From: Mycoplasma parvum str. Indiana
GTDB lineage: Bacteria; Bacillota_I; Bacilli_A; Mycoplasmatales; Mycoplasmoidaceae
DNA: 64,000 nucleotides
Assembly (NCBI RefSeq): GCF_000477415.1
Contig: NC_022575.1
Coordinates: 434,001 to 498,000 of the forward strand
Reading direction: 5' to 3'
Positions 1-11,749 of the stretch are shown in pieces. The translations under genes were made by a program, and so were the position numbers. The notes beneath the pieces are model-generated. The model ran no database searches. It worked only from the letters and a program-made list of their open reading frames with translations, and was not told the DNA's origin. How positions within the stretch are numbered: position 1 is the first letter of the stretch; every line of letters begins with the position of its first letter.

Positions 1-2
1 CT

Positions 3-176
3 TTAAAAGTTCTGTACACATATAAAAAGAAAAAACTTAAGAATATTGGAGCACTGACGGAAAGAGTAACCCAACTTGCAGTTTCTTCAGGTTTGCAACT
101 ATTTGGATTTTTGCAATTTATAGTAATAACTATACTTAAAGCAATTGCAGGGCCAAAAACACTTACTAAAAGGTAA
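3..176 (+). CDS. C-terminal end of an unrecognised membrane protein (partial)
   Basis: The gene begins outside the window; 57 codons and a TAA stop are visible. The fragment starts with a lysine-rich stretch, then has one hydrophobic segment (GLQLFGFLQFIVITILKAI) and a short basic tail, so the protein probably ends with a membrane helix. It converges on nusB with 28 bp between the stops. No family is recognised from this fragment. Confidence 0.5.
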   Translation, partial: LKVLYTYKKKKLKNIGALTERVTQLAVSSGLQLFGFLQFIVITILKAIAGPKTLTKR

Positions 177-204
177 TATCAATACTTATGCTTCCACTTA
201 AGTA

Positions 205-651
205 CTAATTGTTGTTTTTCTTTATTTCCTTCTCCTTGATTAATAATTGTTTTATGTAATTATCTATTACAGCATGTACTAATTTATATTCATCTTCTCC
301 ATAATCTTTAGCTAATAATACAGATTGTTGAATTAAAATTGCAGGTTCCGTTTTGAAAACTGAATATTCTGAAAAAGCTTCCAGAATAATCGCAAGAATA
401 CTCAAATTTAATCTGTGAACACTTCAATCTGTTCTTAAAAGTTGATCAATTTGTTCTAAAAAAAGAGTTTTATCTTTAATGTATCTTTTGTAAATGCGCC
501 ATTCAAAGCCAGTCCAACTATCATTTCCATGCTTCTTGCTCTTTTTAGCTTCATCAAAAGAATTTCAAATTAAATCAGAATATATTGCTTCGCATATATT
601 AATTCGCTTCTGAAATCTCGATATTCTATAAGATTGAATTTCACTATCCAC
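205..651 (-). CDS. nusB: Transcription antitermination factor NusB
   Basis: NusB binds boxA RNA with S10 and takes part in processive rRNA transcription. The C-terminal half has the family pattern: RLNLSILAIILEAF, then a PAILIQQSVLLAKDYGEDE helix that matches the usual 'P..VVINEAVELAK.FG', then a V-H-A-V-I-D-N end. Two TGA codons are read as Trp. Length is 148 residues, normal for the family. The start is chosen as GTG at 651, six bases after the rpsB stop, because an in-frame TAA lies at 666-664 and no ATG is in frame. The gene follows rpsB directly, so the two are probably co-transcribed. The N-terminal third is divergent. Confidence 0.85.
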
Positions 652-656
652 TTCAT

Positions 657-1448
657 TTATTTCTTACCATGACTAGAAGAAGACAGTAACTCTAAATGTT
701 CAGGAATAGTTACAAGACTATCTTCTTTATAAGCTATTAATGTTTCTTGCCCTACTGCTTCTGCAATGGCATCGCACAATAAATTAGCCAATAAATAAAT
801 AGATTTAGGAGAAAAATTATTAGCTGGAATAGAAAAATCAACAATATCAGGATTGTTATTACTATTTATTATTCCTACTACTGGAATATCCATTTTTTTA
901 GCTTCTAATATGGGAATTAAATCATTTACAGGATTAAAAATTACCAGCACATCAGGCAATTTAGTTAAACCTTTAATTCCATCATAATTTTTTTCTATCT
1001 TTAGCTTTTTCTTTTTTAATTGAGAAATTTCTTTTTTAGTTAATTGTTGACTAAGATTTTCTTGTTTTAAAAACTCATCTAATTCTGTTAATTTATTTAA
1101 GGTTTTATTTACCTGTCTGAAATTAGTGAATAAACCCCCTAGTCATCTTTGAGTAATATAAAAGACATTAACTCTTTTTGCTGATTCTTTAACTATATCA
1201 GCAATAATTTTGTTTTTAGAAGAAACAAACATAATTTCTAATCCTGATCTAGATAAGTCATAAAGATAAGAATATGCATTTTGTAAATGTTCCATAGTTT
1301 TTTCTAAATTAATAATGTGTCTTTTCTTATATTCTTCTTTCAATAAAAATGGAGCCATCTTTGGCTCTCATAATCTTGATTTAGCCCCTAAATGAAGGTC
1401 AAATTCTACCATTTTTTCTATAGAAATTAGATCTCTTTTTTCATTCAT
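657..1448 (-). CDS. rpsB: 30S ribosomal protein S2
   Basis: S2 is a late-assembling small-subunit protein that helps anchor S1. The N-terminus carries HLGAKSRLWEPKMAPFLL, matching the family block 'HFGHQTRRWNPKMAPYI'. Farther on are ITQRWLGG-type residues and the block PDVLVIFNPVND..PILEAKKMDIPVVGIINSN. The C-terminus is a short basic tail. The start ATG at 1448 gives 263 residues, slightly longer than the usual 240-260. The gene leads a pair with nusB and faces away from the RmuC-like gene across about 170 bp of AT-rich DNA that must hold both promoters. Confidence 0.95.
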
Positions 1449-1621
1449 TAAATAAACTTGTGCTTCTTTAAAGTACTCAACTTTAAATTTAATACTTAAA
1501 AATCAATAAGATAAGATTGATCAGATTTAATTTTTTGATTTTACAGTTATTAAATTATCTCTAAAAGAGTTGTTTTAAGCGATATCTTTAATTTCTTAAG
1601 TTAAAAGATATAAAAGATTTA

Positions 1622-3136
1622 ATGTCAAGTAATACTTTAGGAATTCTTCTCGGGATTTGCTTATTAGTAATTATTCTAGGAGCTTGCTACATTCTAAAAA
1701 TAAATGGTGAATTAAAACATAAGAATTCAAATAACAATGAAGAACTAAATAAAGAAACTATAAATAAATTAAATAGTTTAGAGCAATTCTCTAAAAATTT
1801 ACAAAAACAACTTTTTTATGAAGAAAAAGAACGACAAGAGAGGGAAATTAGAGCAGAGCTTGAAGAAGCTTATAACCGAAGAATTAAACGAATTGAAGAA
1901 GAAAGGAAAGAACAAAATGAAATAATTTATAGACTAAAAGAAAAAATTAAACATCTAACAGAAACACAAGAACAAATAAGTTGAGAAAAAAATAGATTGG
2001 AAAGAATTAATTTTGATTTACGCGAAGATCAAAAAAATCATGCTATTTTTATAGATTTTTATGCTGCTTGCAAAGATTGGGGTTTGAGTGAGATAGAAGA
2101 GGTAAGAAATTTCATTAAATATTGAAGGGAAAATTTCGAATATATTGAAATAACTAAACGAAAGTCTAAGAGTAAAAAGGGACCCCAAGAAGGGGGAAAA
2201 GAAGGAGAAAAAGAATGAGAAAGACTCTTTAAAAAAACTTTTGAAGAATGGCCTTCTTATGAATTTAAATTAACAAAACAACCTAGAGACCAATTAGGGA
2301 GAAGGGCCGACTTTAAGATTGAATTTTCTTCAGGCAAAAAATATTTAGATAGTCTAGGAGTACTAAAAATATTAATAGAATTAAAGACTTCGCACAAAAA
2401 ATTTATTGATGTTAGTAGTACTGATTTCAGAGAACTTACTGAACAAATTATTAAGTTATTAGAAGAAACAAGATACAATAACGAAAAATTTGATATAGCT
2501 CTTTTTATTATTGGAGAAAAACTAATACCACAAATATTAGGGGATGAAGATGTTATTTGATTTGGGTTAGGAGGAGAAAGAATTCTCTCTTTAGAGGAAT
2601 ACATAATACGAGGAGATCCTATTCTTGCTTTAACCAGCTTTGAATATTCCCACATTTTGTTAAAACATTTATTCTATTCTTGAAGAATTTTTGCAATTAC
2701 TTCTGATAACAAAATATTTTCTAAATCAAGAGATATTAAACAATTTGAAGAAAGAATTCCTAATTTAAATAGACAAGCTTTGAATTTATTTCATAGTACA
2801 ACCAAATTAAAAGATGAACTTCTTGAACAATTAGCAATGATCATTGGAGAGCTTTGAAAGAAAAGTGAAGAATTGAGGCATTGAAAAATTGATATAGATA
2901 AAAGAAATGAAATTCTAAAAATTACTGAAAGAGAAGTTCACGCAGCTATTGAATGAGTTCGTTCAATAACTGTAAAACATGATCAATCTTGTACTTGCGA
3001 TTCTTGCGAACAAAAGCGTTGAATTGATAAAAATTGCAAAGAAATAGATTTATTTAGAAAAGAAATTAGAAGACGAGGGCAAGAATTTTTCTCCTTAAAG
3101 AGAAAAATTGAGAGAAAAAATAGAAAAAACTTCTAA
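1622..3136 (+). CDS. Membrane-anchored RmuC-like protein with PD-(D/E)XK-type core
   Basis: The 504-residue product has an N-terminal membrane segment (residues 5-26), a charged coiled coil to about residue 125, a central domain and a second coiled coil. The central domain reads EWERLFKKTFEEW, then GRRADFKIEF, then ILIELKTS. This matches the layout of RmuC, whose domain has a nuclease-like D...(E/D)xK core after a TM-plus-coil N-terminus. RmuC family members are thought to limit DNA rearrangement. The C-terminus adds a pair of close cysteines (CTCDSC). An imperfect hairpin (8-bp stem, 1582-1589 with 1604-1611) lies just upstream of the ATG. The RmuC assignment is by architecture and motif, not by search. 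Confidence 0.6.
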
Positions 3137-3152
3137 AACACCTTTTAGTTAG

Positions 3153-3749
3153 TTGTACAAATATAAAGCTTTAAAAATAGGGCTATTTGGGGGTTCTTTT
3201 AATCCTCCACATTTAGGACATATTTATCTTTCTAAATATGCTATTAAAACACTTAAATTAGACTATTTAATTCTTATACCTACTTTTCAATCAGTAGATA
3301 AAGATAAAAATATTTATGCTGATTCTCAAGATAGATTAAATATGTTATTGCTTTCTATAGCAGGAAAAAAAGTAATAATTTCTTCTTATGAATTAAAGCT
3401 AGAAAAAGCAATAGAATCAATTATTACAGTTAGACACTTTAAGTCTTTATTTCCTAGCGCAAAACTTTATTTTTTGTTTGGAGAAGATCATTGCTCTTCT
3501 CTAAATACTTGAAAAAATATTAAAGAATTATTTTCTTTAACTGCTCCTGTTATTTTTAGAAGAACTAAAAACTTTTCCAAAGAAAAAATTCTTCCTTACT
3601 TAACTAAACTAAATATTTTGAATACTAAATTTCTGAATAACCCCTTTTTTCCCATTTCTTCTTCTGAATTTAGAAGAAGTAGAAAAAAAAATTTATTACA
3701 TAAAGATGTTTACAAATACATCGAAAATAAAAAACTTTATTTAAAGTAA
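3153..3749 (+). CDS. nadD: Nicotinate-nucleotide adenylyltransferase
   Basis: NadD joins nicotinate mononucleotide and ATP to give deamido-NAD. The nucleotidyltransferase signature GLFGGSFNPPHLGH is at residues 9-22 with the HxGH motif intact. LIPTFQS follows, and the C-terminal ISSSEFR matches the family 'ISSTxIR' block. It is 198 residues with a TTG start 16 bp after the upstream stop; no ATG is in frame nearby. The fused HD domain found in some mycoplasma NadD proteins is absent. With pncB 3 kb downstream it gives a short nicotinate-to-NAD salvage route. Confidence 0.9.
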
Positions 3750-3759
3750 ATACAAATTT

Positions 3760-5229
3760 TTAGTTAATTTTTTTTAAAGAATTAAATCTAAATAATTTAA
3801 TTAAATCTACATATTCTGGTTTAGATTCTCTCAATTTGGAAGAAAAAATACAAAATAAAAATATTAAAGCTGTTAAAAAGCTTAATGAAACTAAAGAATT
3901 AACATTATTTGCTAAAACTGAAGCAATAATATAGTATGCTGTTAGAATAATATATCCTATACCTCAAATACAGCTAAAAAAGGTGGCTGTTTTTTGAGTA
4001 CTATAATTCTTGTATTCAAGAGGAATAAATAGTAGAACTGATTGAATTCCTAAACCAAAAAAGGCCAGAAAAAAAGCTCCAAGAAAAATAATGACATTCG
4101 TAAATCAAAAAATAGTACTATCATTTCCCCAAATATTCATTGCTCAAGCGGCTGCGGACATTACAACTCAAATAGCGAACATAGTATGCAAAGAACATTT
4201 AACTATTGAAGTTCTTTGAAATCTTGAAAGATTTAATTTTCCTAAAAAGAAAAGACCAAAACAAGTTCCAGTAAAGAAAATCACTGTATAAAGTGATTTT
4301 CAATCAATAGTTTTAAATATTTCTCCTTGCGCTGAACTTAATTTTTCTTTATTTTCGCTAGATAAATGACTAATTAATCCTTTTAATTTATCAGGAACAA
4401 AAGTAGAAAATAACACTGAAACCACTAATAAACAGCTATAAGTCAAAATTCATAATCAAGCCTCTTTTTCTCTCAAAAGAGTAAAGTAATTCTCTTTTTT
4501 CTCCAAAGATAATTTCTCTGAGAGAGAAATTAATTCAAAGTCTTTTCCATGAATATAAAAGAAAATTAAAGGTAGAAATGCTAATAATGCAGTTACACTT
4601 GCAGTTCATCTTCAATATGTAGTTAAAAAATTAGAAATAGGAGAGATCATGAATAATAAATTTACTACCAGCCCTGAGAGAGCAAAAGTAAATCCGTTTC
4701 AAGCTACTAATTTTTTTCTCTTTTCAGGAAGAACTAATTTTGACAGTAAAGGAGAAATGTAAATTATTGTCAAAGTTCCTCCTGCAGCCATAATTAATCT
4801 CCCTAAAATGAGAACAGTTCAATGGGGACTAAATACTAAAGGCAAAGAAAGAGTAACTAAAGCACATGCCATTAAACATGCTTTCCTAAAACCAAGCTTC
4901 ATCAATATATAAGAAGCTGGGATTGTGAAAATACCTCTAGCTATGGTAATTGCAAAATTAACTGAATCTGCTGCAGTTCCTTTTGAGATAAATTCAAAAG
5001 CTTCACTTCAACCTGTTTTTGTATTTCCCGATGATGATCCTTTTAATTTAGAAAAAATTAATCAATTAGTACAAAACATACAATAAGCAAAAAATAAAGC
5101 TATTCACATATTAAAGGCCTTCGGATAGAAGGTCTTTAAATCTAAATTGAGCTGTATCTTATATTTATTAGTTGGTCTTTCAGGAGGTCAAAAAGGAAGA
5201 TTCCTTCTTTGAACTAAAAAATTAAACAA
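3760..5229 (-). CDS. MFS transporter, organophosphate:phosphate antiporter type (GlpT/UhpT-like)
   Basis: The 489-residue protein is almost wholly hydrophobic, with about 12 predicted membrane segments and many TGA-encoded Trp residues. The N-terminal block FYPKAFNMWIALFFAYCMF followed by N-W-L-I-F resembles GlpT/UhpT proteins, which begin with a basic residue run and a 'Y...Y..RKNF' helix. A cytoplasmic loop reads GRLIMAAGGTLTIIYISP. The likely substrate is glycerol-3-phosphate or a hexose phosphate; glpK elsewhere in the window fits glycerol use, but the substrate is inferred. The start is TTG at 5229 after an in-frame stop. Its end is only 11 bp from the nadD stop (convergent). Confidence 0.65.
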
Positions 5230-5261
5230 GTTTTAAAACAAAAACTAAAAGTTTAGAAAAA

Positions 5262-6350
5262 ATGAACTCTCAAGTCTTTTTAGATAAGACCAGAAATAAA
5301 TGAATTTATTTGACGCAATTGTTCTTCATACTTCCATATTGCTTTGATTTTTTGATATTAATATTCTCAACCATTTCTTTTTTTCAGGAAATGAGAATAA
5401 ATGGCGCCGCAACAAATAATGGACAACATTCTAAGAGATGATACGAAACACCTCAACTATCTTATCTAAAAATTGGATATCTTTTCATTATTGGTTGCTT
5501 ATTCATGATTATGAATTGCAAATATAAAAATTGTCATAAATTGGGAAAATATTGCAATTTTTTTTATCCCGAATATAAACTCTGAACATTTTGCTCTATT
5601 ATCCAACCATTTTTAATTTTGTTATCTCAAATTATTGAAGGAGTGCCAAATTCCGAAGAAAAAAAAGGAGGAGAGGCGATAAGCATCATCTTACTTTTTA
5701 TTCAAGTGGCGCAATTTTACATTATCTATATTTATTTAAAGAGTTGTTGAAAGCCTGTCAGTCAACAATTTTTCTCGCTATATAGAAATAAATGAGGAAT
5801 ATTTGATTCCGCAAGATTTACTTATTATGCCACGAGAATTTTTGGAATATTGTTTTTAGAAATTATTATTTTCGCTGCTTTTAATTTATTAATTCAAAAT
5901 TTTTTAACTAATTCTAAAAGTTCAACACCAAGCAATGGAACTGAAAATCAAAACCAAATAGTAGGAAAACTAAATAATATAAAACAAGGTCAAGAAATTG
6001 GAAGATTTATTTTTACAGTAATTACATTAATTATTATCTCTCCCTTTATTGAAGAAATAATATATAGGAAAGTAACACTAAAAACTACAAACTTTAATTG
6101 AAAAACAATTTTTACTAGTTCTATTATTTTTTCTCTTTCACATATAAATGTCACTAAAGAAACAATTTTTCATCTTTGACCTTATTTATTGGGAGGATTC
6201 ACCTATGCTTTAACTTATAAATATTTCAAAAATATTTGAGTGGGGATATTAACTCACTCTTTACATAACTTAATTACATTAATAATAGTTTTGTGAAAAA
6301 TTTTTAATCCTCACTCAGTAAATACAATAGCTACTAACACCATTATTTAA
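5262..6350 (+). CDS. CPBP-family intramembrane metalloprotease (CAAX protease/Abi type)
   Basis: A 362-residue membrane protein. The C-terminal half has the CPBP motifs in order: EEIIYR (EExxxR), FSLSHINV (FxxxH) and THSLHNL (HxxxN). These coordinate the catalytic metal within the membrane in family members. The N-terminal half has four or so membrane segments separated by short hydrophilic loops and is not conserved with anything I recognise. Family roles range from prenyl-protein processing to bacteriocin immunity; none can be assigned here. The stop overlaps the convergent pncB stop by 4 bp. It is divergent from the MFS gene with only about 30 bp between starts. Confidence 0.75.
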
Positions 6351-7381
6351 TTAATTTCTATTAATCTTTTATTTTCTCTATAACTTCTTCCAAATTTAGA
6401 TATTTTTTTATCTCCTAATTTAACTAAATCTCCAGTAAAAAAAATATTTATATGAGTTAAAAATTGACCTACACCAAAACCATCAACTCTAACTTTTTCA
6501 TCAATAAATTCTTTAATTTTTTCTGGAGTAAGTCCAGAAGAAATATAAATCTTTACATGTTTTCCTCCAAAAGAATCTAAGGATTCTCTTAATTTTTTAA
6601 TTAATGTAGGATTCACTCCCATATATTTTCTTTCCTCGGGAAAATCAATTAAAGAAGAATCTTTAATTGTTGGATGGGTATCCACTCTAACTCCTTTTAA
6701 TTTTTTTCCAAATTCTTTAAGCACTGTCAACGAATCTTCTATTACATTATTATTGAAATCTACTAATGCTATTAAAGGTAATTTGGGAAAAATTTCATGA
6801 TATTTTTTCATAGTCTTTAAGATATCTCCTTCAAAAATTTGAATAGCTCCATGAGGAAGAGAATGGTAAACATTTATTTTTTCTTTTTCATTAGAAGATA
6901 ATTCTTTATAGAAGGGGAAACTTTTTAAATTGGGGGCTGAAAAAGATCTAATCCCTCCCACATAATAAGCTCAACAATCTCCTTCTATATTTCTATAGTG
7001 ATCTGATCTATCTGCCATACAAATAATTTCTATACCTTGAGCCGCAGAAATGCATTCTTTAGCATTATTTGATAAAGAAGTAGATCTTGAAAGAATTCCA
7101 TCTATTATTCCTTCATAAATGGAAATATATTGATATTTCCCTTCTAGCTCTAGCACTACTTCTAAATTATTAATTAAAGCTCCTTCTTCTAAATAACGAA
7201 CTTTAATTCTTTTATTTTCTATTTCTTTCTCTAAAAGTTTTAAAACTTCTTTAATTCCTGATAGAATAACTGAATTTTTTCTCTGAAAAAATTGCATCAC
7301 TACTATTTCATCAGAATATATAGAAGATAATTTTTGGGCATCAAAAAAATAGCTAGAAATTATTTTTTTGAGATTTCCCAC
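6347..7381 (-). CDS. pncB: Nicotinate phosphoribosyltransferase
   Basis: PncB makes nicotinate mononucleotide from nicotinate and PRPP. The protein shows YLEEGALINNLEVVLELEG near the N-terminus, EGIIDGILSRSTS, then the phosphoribosyl-binding region ALVDFNNN and GVRVDTHP, and IYISSGLTPEKI plus DGFGVGQFL near the C-terminus, all in family order. One TGA Trp lies in the WAYYVGG segment. Length is 344 residues. The start is GTG at 7381; there is no good Shine-Dalgarno at proper spacing. With nadD it supplies NAD precursors. It runs away from the tmRNA gene. Confidence 0.85.
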
Positions 7382-7415
7382 CTTTAAATTAATTTAATTT
7401 CTTAAGCTTAAAGAT

Positions 7416-7662
7416 GGGAGTATTTTTACAATTGACGTAAAAATTCAACTTATCCTGCGGCAGGCTTAACAGTGCCTCAAACTGTTTAATTAAATCCAAC
7501 AAACTTAATTAACTTAGTCGGTAGCGGTCTTAGCAGCTTAACTCAATTAGCTGTTTAGTTTTTAAATAAACTTTTTCTGAAGGGGTTTTAGTCGCATTTA
7601 AAGGGATAAGCTAAAACAGGAATTTTTATCGGAGATGGGAGAATGACCCATTACTTCCACCA
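7416..7662 (+). ncRNA. ssrA: Transfer-messenger RNA (tmRNA), unusually compact
   Basis: The ends pair as a tRNA-like acceptor stem: 7416-7422 with 7652-7658 (seven pairs, one G-U), followed by A and an encoded CCA (7660-7662). Just inside the 5' end is a 7-bp stem (7423-7429 with 7437-7443) around ATTGAC, matching the conserved TTTGAC/TTCGAC of tmRNA. A 5-bp T-stem (7635-7639 with 7647-7651) closes the 3' end. A candidate tag frame, 7493-7558, encodes 21 residues (NPTNLINL...LTQLAV) ending in hydrophobic residues before TAG; it resembles the DPNLIIN core I remember from the M. genitalium tag. At about 247 nt it is much shorter than typical tmRNA, and the T-loop (AGAATGA) departs from TTCRANY. 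Confidence 0.78.
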
Positions 7663-7696
7663 TTTTTATTAACAATAGTTAAATAATTAGATAAGT

Positions 7697-8323
7697 ATGT
7701 CTAAAATAGTGAAAATAGGCATTCTTACAGCAAACAATATTGAAGATATGGAATTCATTATTCCTTTTGATATTTGAAGAAGAGCTAAATTTGTTGTAGA
7801 AACAATTTCTTGTGAAGTGAAAAATAATGCATTATTGCATTACTCAAATATGAAAATTAGTGCTAATTTCAAATTAAAACTAACAAATTTAGAGCAATAT
7901 GATCTCCTTTTCTTTCCTGGGGGTCCAGCTTTTAGAGCTTATCTTTCCCCTCCAGCTACTTTTAAAGATTTAGGTGAATCTAAATTGCATACAGCAATTA
8001 AAAAATTCTATAAAAGTCCAGACAAATGATTAGTTTCTATTTGTGCTGCTCCAATTTCACTATTAACTATACTAGAAGGAGAACTTCACGAAAACTTTAA
8101 ATTCACTTGTTACAATGATTCAAAATTAATTGGTGATTATTCTAAATTATGGGTTGATAAGCCAGTTGTTATTCATCAAGAAAGACAATTTATTACTGCT
8201 CAAGCAGCTAGTTGTGCTTTACAACTAGCTTTCTTAGTGGTAGAACTATTTACTAGTAAAGAAGAAGCTATTAAATTGGCTAAAACTATTCTTTATGATT
8301 ATGTTTCTCCTTTAGGAGATTAA
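7697..8323 (+). CDS. DJ-1/PfpI family protein
   Basis: A 208-residue protein of the class I glutamine amidotransferase-like fold. It has the N-terminal strand KIGILTANNIEDMEF, the LLFFPGGPAFRAY segment (family 'D.liiPGG') and the nucleophile elbow SICAAP with the expected Cys, followed by QAASCALQLAFLVVELF near the C-terminus as in DJ-1. Members act as deglycases or chaperones against reactive carbonyls, or have unknown roles; the exact substrate is not visible here. It lies 34 bp after the tmRNA and its end overlaps the giant-protein gene on the other strand by 12 bp. Confidence 0.75.
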
Positions 8324-11300
8324 ATTTAATTGTTTAATTAATTCATTGTTGTAAATTCATTCTCTAGCTTCCGTATTGGAAGCTAAAAGAGCTACAAGTA
8401 AATCTAAAGTATCTTCTGATAGTTGTTCTTTTAATTTATCTATATTTTCTCCCAAAAAGTCAAATTGATTTACTTGAAATAAGAAAGTTAAGTAATGTCT
8501 TTCCTTATCTCCTTTCTTATCAGTAAATATATAAGGCGTTTTTTGATCTGGAAGGGTTCTAAAAAATCCGGAAAATCTATTTCACATTCTATAAAAATCT
8601 TTGTAATTTTTTTTTCCATCTTGAGTTTCAGAAGTTTGAGAAACTTGTTCGCCTGACTGTTTATTTTCTAAAACTTGCTTAATTTTTTCTTTTAACTCAC
8701 CAATAGTTAAAGCCTCAAGATCAAAATCTTTTTCAACTTGACTACTATCAAATAATTCAGCTAAAGCTTGCAATAAAGTTGGATTAGGTCTAGTTTTATC
8801 TTGTAAATTCAAATATTTTAAAATTTTTTTCTTTAATTTAAAAGAATCAAAAATAGTTTTTAGCTCTTCATTACTTTGTAAATGAATTTTTCAATTATCT
8901 TCAAAAAATAGACCTTCTAAAAATCCTTTATTCTCTTCTTCTGTTGAAGAAAAATTAGTATTTTTTGAATCATTATTTATTCAAAACTTTTCAAAAATAC
9001 TTGTTTTAAGCTCTTCTGGAATCTCTTTAGTTGTAAATTTAGGAGTTATTAATCCCATAAATCCACCTAATTTATTTTTCTCTGCTCCATGTACATCATT
9101 TTTAATAGCTTGTGCTTCAAAAATTTCTTTGTAAAAACTAAATTCTCTTTTTTTAGAAGAGATTTTTTCTTCCTCTTTGGAAAAGTTTGTAGTTCCAGTT
9201 AATAATGGATTTTGTATTTCTGAAGGTAAAGATTGTGTGAAATTAGAAAGTAAATTTTTAGGTTTGCTGGAATCTTCATTTTTGTCTTCTAATTTTTTAG
9301 CTATTTCTTCCATTGTTTCCGGATTTATTTCTTTTAATCAAACTAAATAAGAGTTTTTATTGAAACTCTTATTAAAAATATGATTTGTTAATTTAGATAA
9401 ATTTGAATAATTATTTTTTCTAAGTCAATATATTGAATATAAAAAAGAAATTAATTCTCTAGAATTCAAGGAACTACTTTCATAAGCATCATCACTTAAA
9501 TAAAAATTTCTTAATATTCAAGAATTTCTTGCTTTAGTAATTCAAGAGTCAATTTTTCGTCCATTATCTTCAGTTGATTTTTCTTCTTCTCCTTCTTCTG
9601 GATTATTTTGTAAATTTCCAAATATTGCTCTTTCTTCAACTGGCAAACTTAGTCAACTATCTAAAAATAAAGTCTTATTAATTAAATTCTCCCATTTATT
9701 TTTTTCTTCTCCATTTTCGATATTTTCATTATTTGTATTAAGAAAATCTGCAAATCTTTTAATTTGTCCTGCAAGATTTTCATCTTCATTATTAGCCGCG
9801 ACATTAAGTAATTCTTCTATTTTCTTGGAAAATACTGAATTAACTAATAAAGATTTATTTTCTAATATTTTCTCCAAATTTGCTCTATTAAGTAATTCTG
9901 AATGAAAAATATTTTCTAAAGACTTAATTTGAAAATCTTTTTCTCCTTCTTTATTTAATAATTCTTTTAATTTATTGGCCTTTTCTTCTAATCCATAAAT
10001 ATTGTTTTTAATTAAAGAATTAAATAATTTGCTATAAAAAACATAATGATTATTGCCATTTTGTTTTTCTTTATTTTCTTTTTGCCTCAAATTATCAAAT
10101 TTAATTTCTTCTTCTGAAAAAGAATTTTTATTTCCAAAAATAAGGGGATGAGGATTAAATAATCCATCTTCATCATTTAAAACAATTATTCTTTTATTTT
10201 GTGGATCTCCATTTGCAGAATTATTTGGTAGATGTGTTGCAAAAGAAGAAGGAACTTCCCTATATATACTTGAAAGAATGCTTGAAAAATTCTTGATATT
10301 TTCCACTCAATAAAGTTTTTCTAAATATTCTTTAATTGCACCAAATATCTCTGAATGTTTCTTGAAATATTCCTCAAAACTTAATTTATCTGTTTTTTGA
10401 GCTCTCATTAAATCTAATTTCAATTCAAAAAATAAATTAGTTTGTCCATTTCCATTTTTTTTAGATAGCAAATATTTAAAAAATATATTTTCGAAATTAT
10501 GATTTAAAAATTTTTCAATATTTTCAAAATCACTTTTAGCTAATTTATCCATAGAAATAGAAGAAAATTGATTTTTTTTCGGAATACCATAAATACTTAT
10601 TCCTTCTTTTTCTCGAGAAATTATGAATTTATCATTACCCCATTCATTGGATTTTTTATTTTTTAATTCTCTAACACCATACAGACAAGCATATTGATTT
10701 GAACTAGGCCATCAACTTCTCCTATTTTCTTCTAATATCTTATTTCAAAAATCCTCTTTAAATATTGATTTTTTAACTAATATACAATCCCCACTAATTT
10801 TTTGCTGATTTGTGTAATTTTTATTTTCCTCTAATTTTTCTAAAAATAGAAGCAAAGGATTTTCTTCAAAATTTGTATTAGTTTTATTTCTTAAATTAGA
10901 TAAATCAAGCTCTGAAAGCTTATCTCCATTAGAAGAAAAAGTAGAGTTTTTATTTTCCAAAATATTGAAAAGATAAAGTAAAGAGGCCAATTTTCTTCCA
11001 TCTTTTATTTCTTTTAATTTGGAAATAGTTAATACTTTCTTTTGGAAATATTTAGAATCAATTTCTTTTTGATTTTTCAAATTCAAAATGAATTGTCTGT
11101 AATTTGAGTGAATTGTTTCAAATGCAGGAAATAAATAATTCTTTATTTCTTCTTTTTCTTTTGCTAAATTATTTGGTTTATTAAAAATATCGCTATTTTC
11201 TCCTTTAGTTGAATAATTAATATTTCATTCATAAATTTCAAAAGGTTTTTCTTGTTCTTTCCATTGTTCAAAAACAAAATTTCTAAAATCTTCAAATTTA

Positions 11301-11743
11301 TTTAATAAAAATCATCCTTTTTCTTTAAAAAAGAAATCAATGAAAAAATTTTTAATTAAACCTCAAGAAAAATCATCTAAATTATTCTTACTTTTTCAAT
11401 AATTTAAGTGATAATCAAAGAAAAATTTATTAATTTTTTGAGAAATTGGATAAAAATCTTTCTGATTTTTCCACATTTTGATAATTCATCCCATTAAAAG
11501 CTGTTTAACAACATTTTCTACAGTACTTTTAGAAAAAGTTGTTAAATTCTTTGAAAACAACATAGAAACTTTTTCGGTTTCATTACTTCCTGGAATAATC
11601 GAAAGAATATTATTTCAATATTTAATGGTTGAATCAAATTTTTCCATTTTTATATCTTTTTCAGGAATTCCATAAGTTCTATAAAGTGGTATTCCAGCTC
11701 CCCCGCCTATTAAAGAAAGCATTAATATTTTTTTAAAAAACAA
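8312..11743 (-). CDS. Giant secreted or membrane-anchored protein 1 (hemoplasma-type, unknown function)
   Basis: This continuous frame of 1143 residues reads through many TGA Trp codons. The start chosen is TTG at 11743 because it gives a classic export signal (MFFKKILMLSLIGGGAGIP); ATG at 11722 is possible. The rest is hydrophilic and rich in Asn, Lys, Glu and Trp, with no enzyme motif recognised. Around residue 380 is RNA-like spacing of REKEGISIYGI, which resembles REKGIHAI in the next gene, and both proteins are large, Trp-rich and similarly organised, so they look like distant paralogues. It follows giant protein 2 by 6 bp and is probably in its operon. It recalls the large repeated mycoplasma lipoproteins, but has no lipobox Cys. 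Confidence 0.8.
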
Positions 11744-11749
11744 AGTAAT

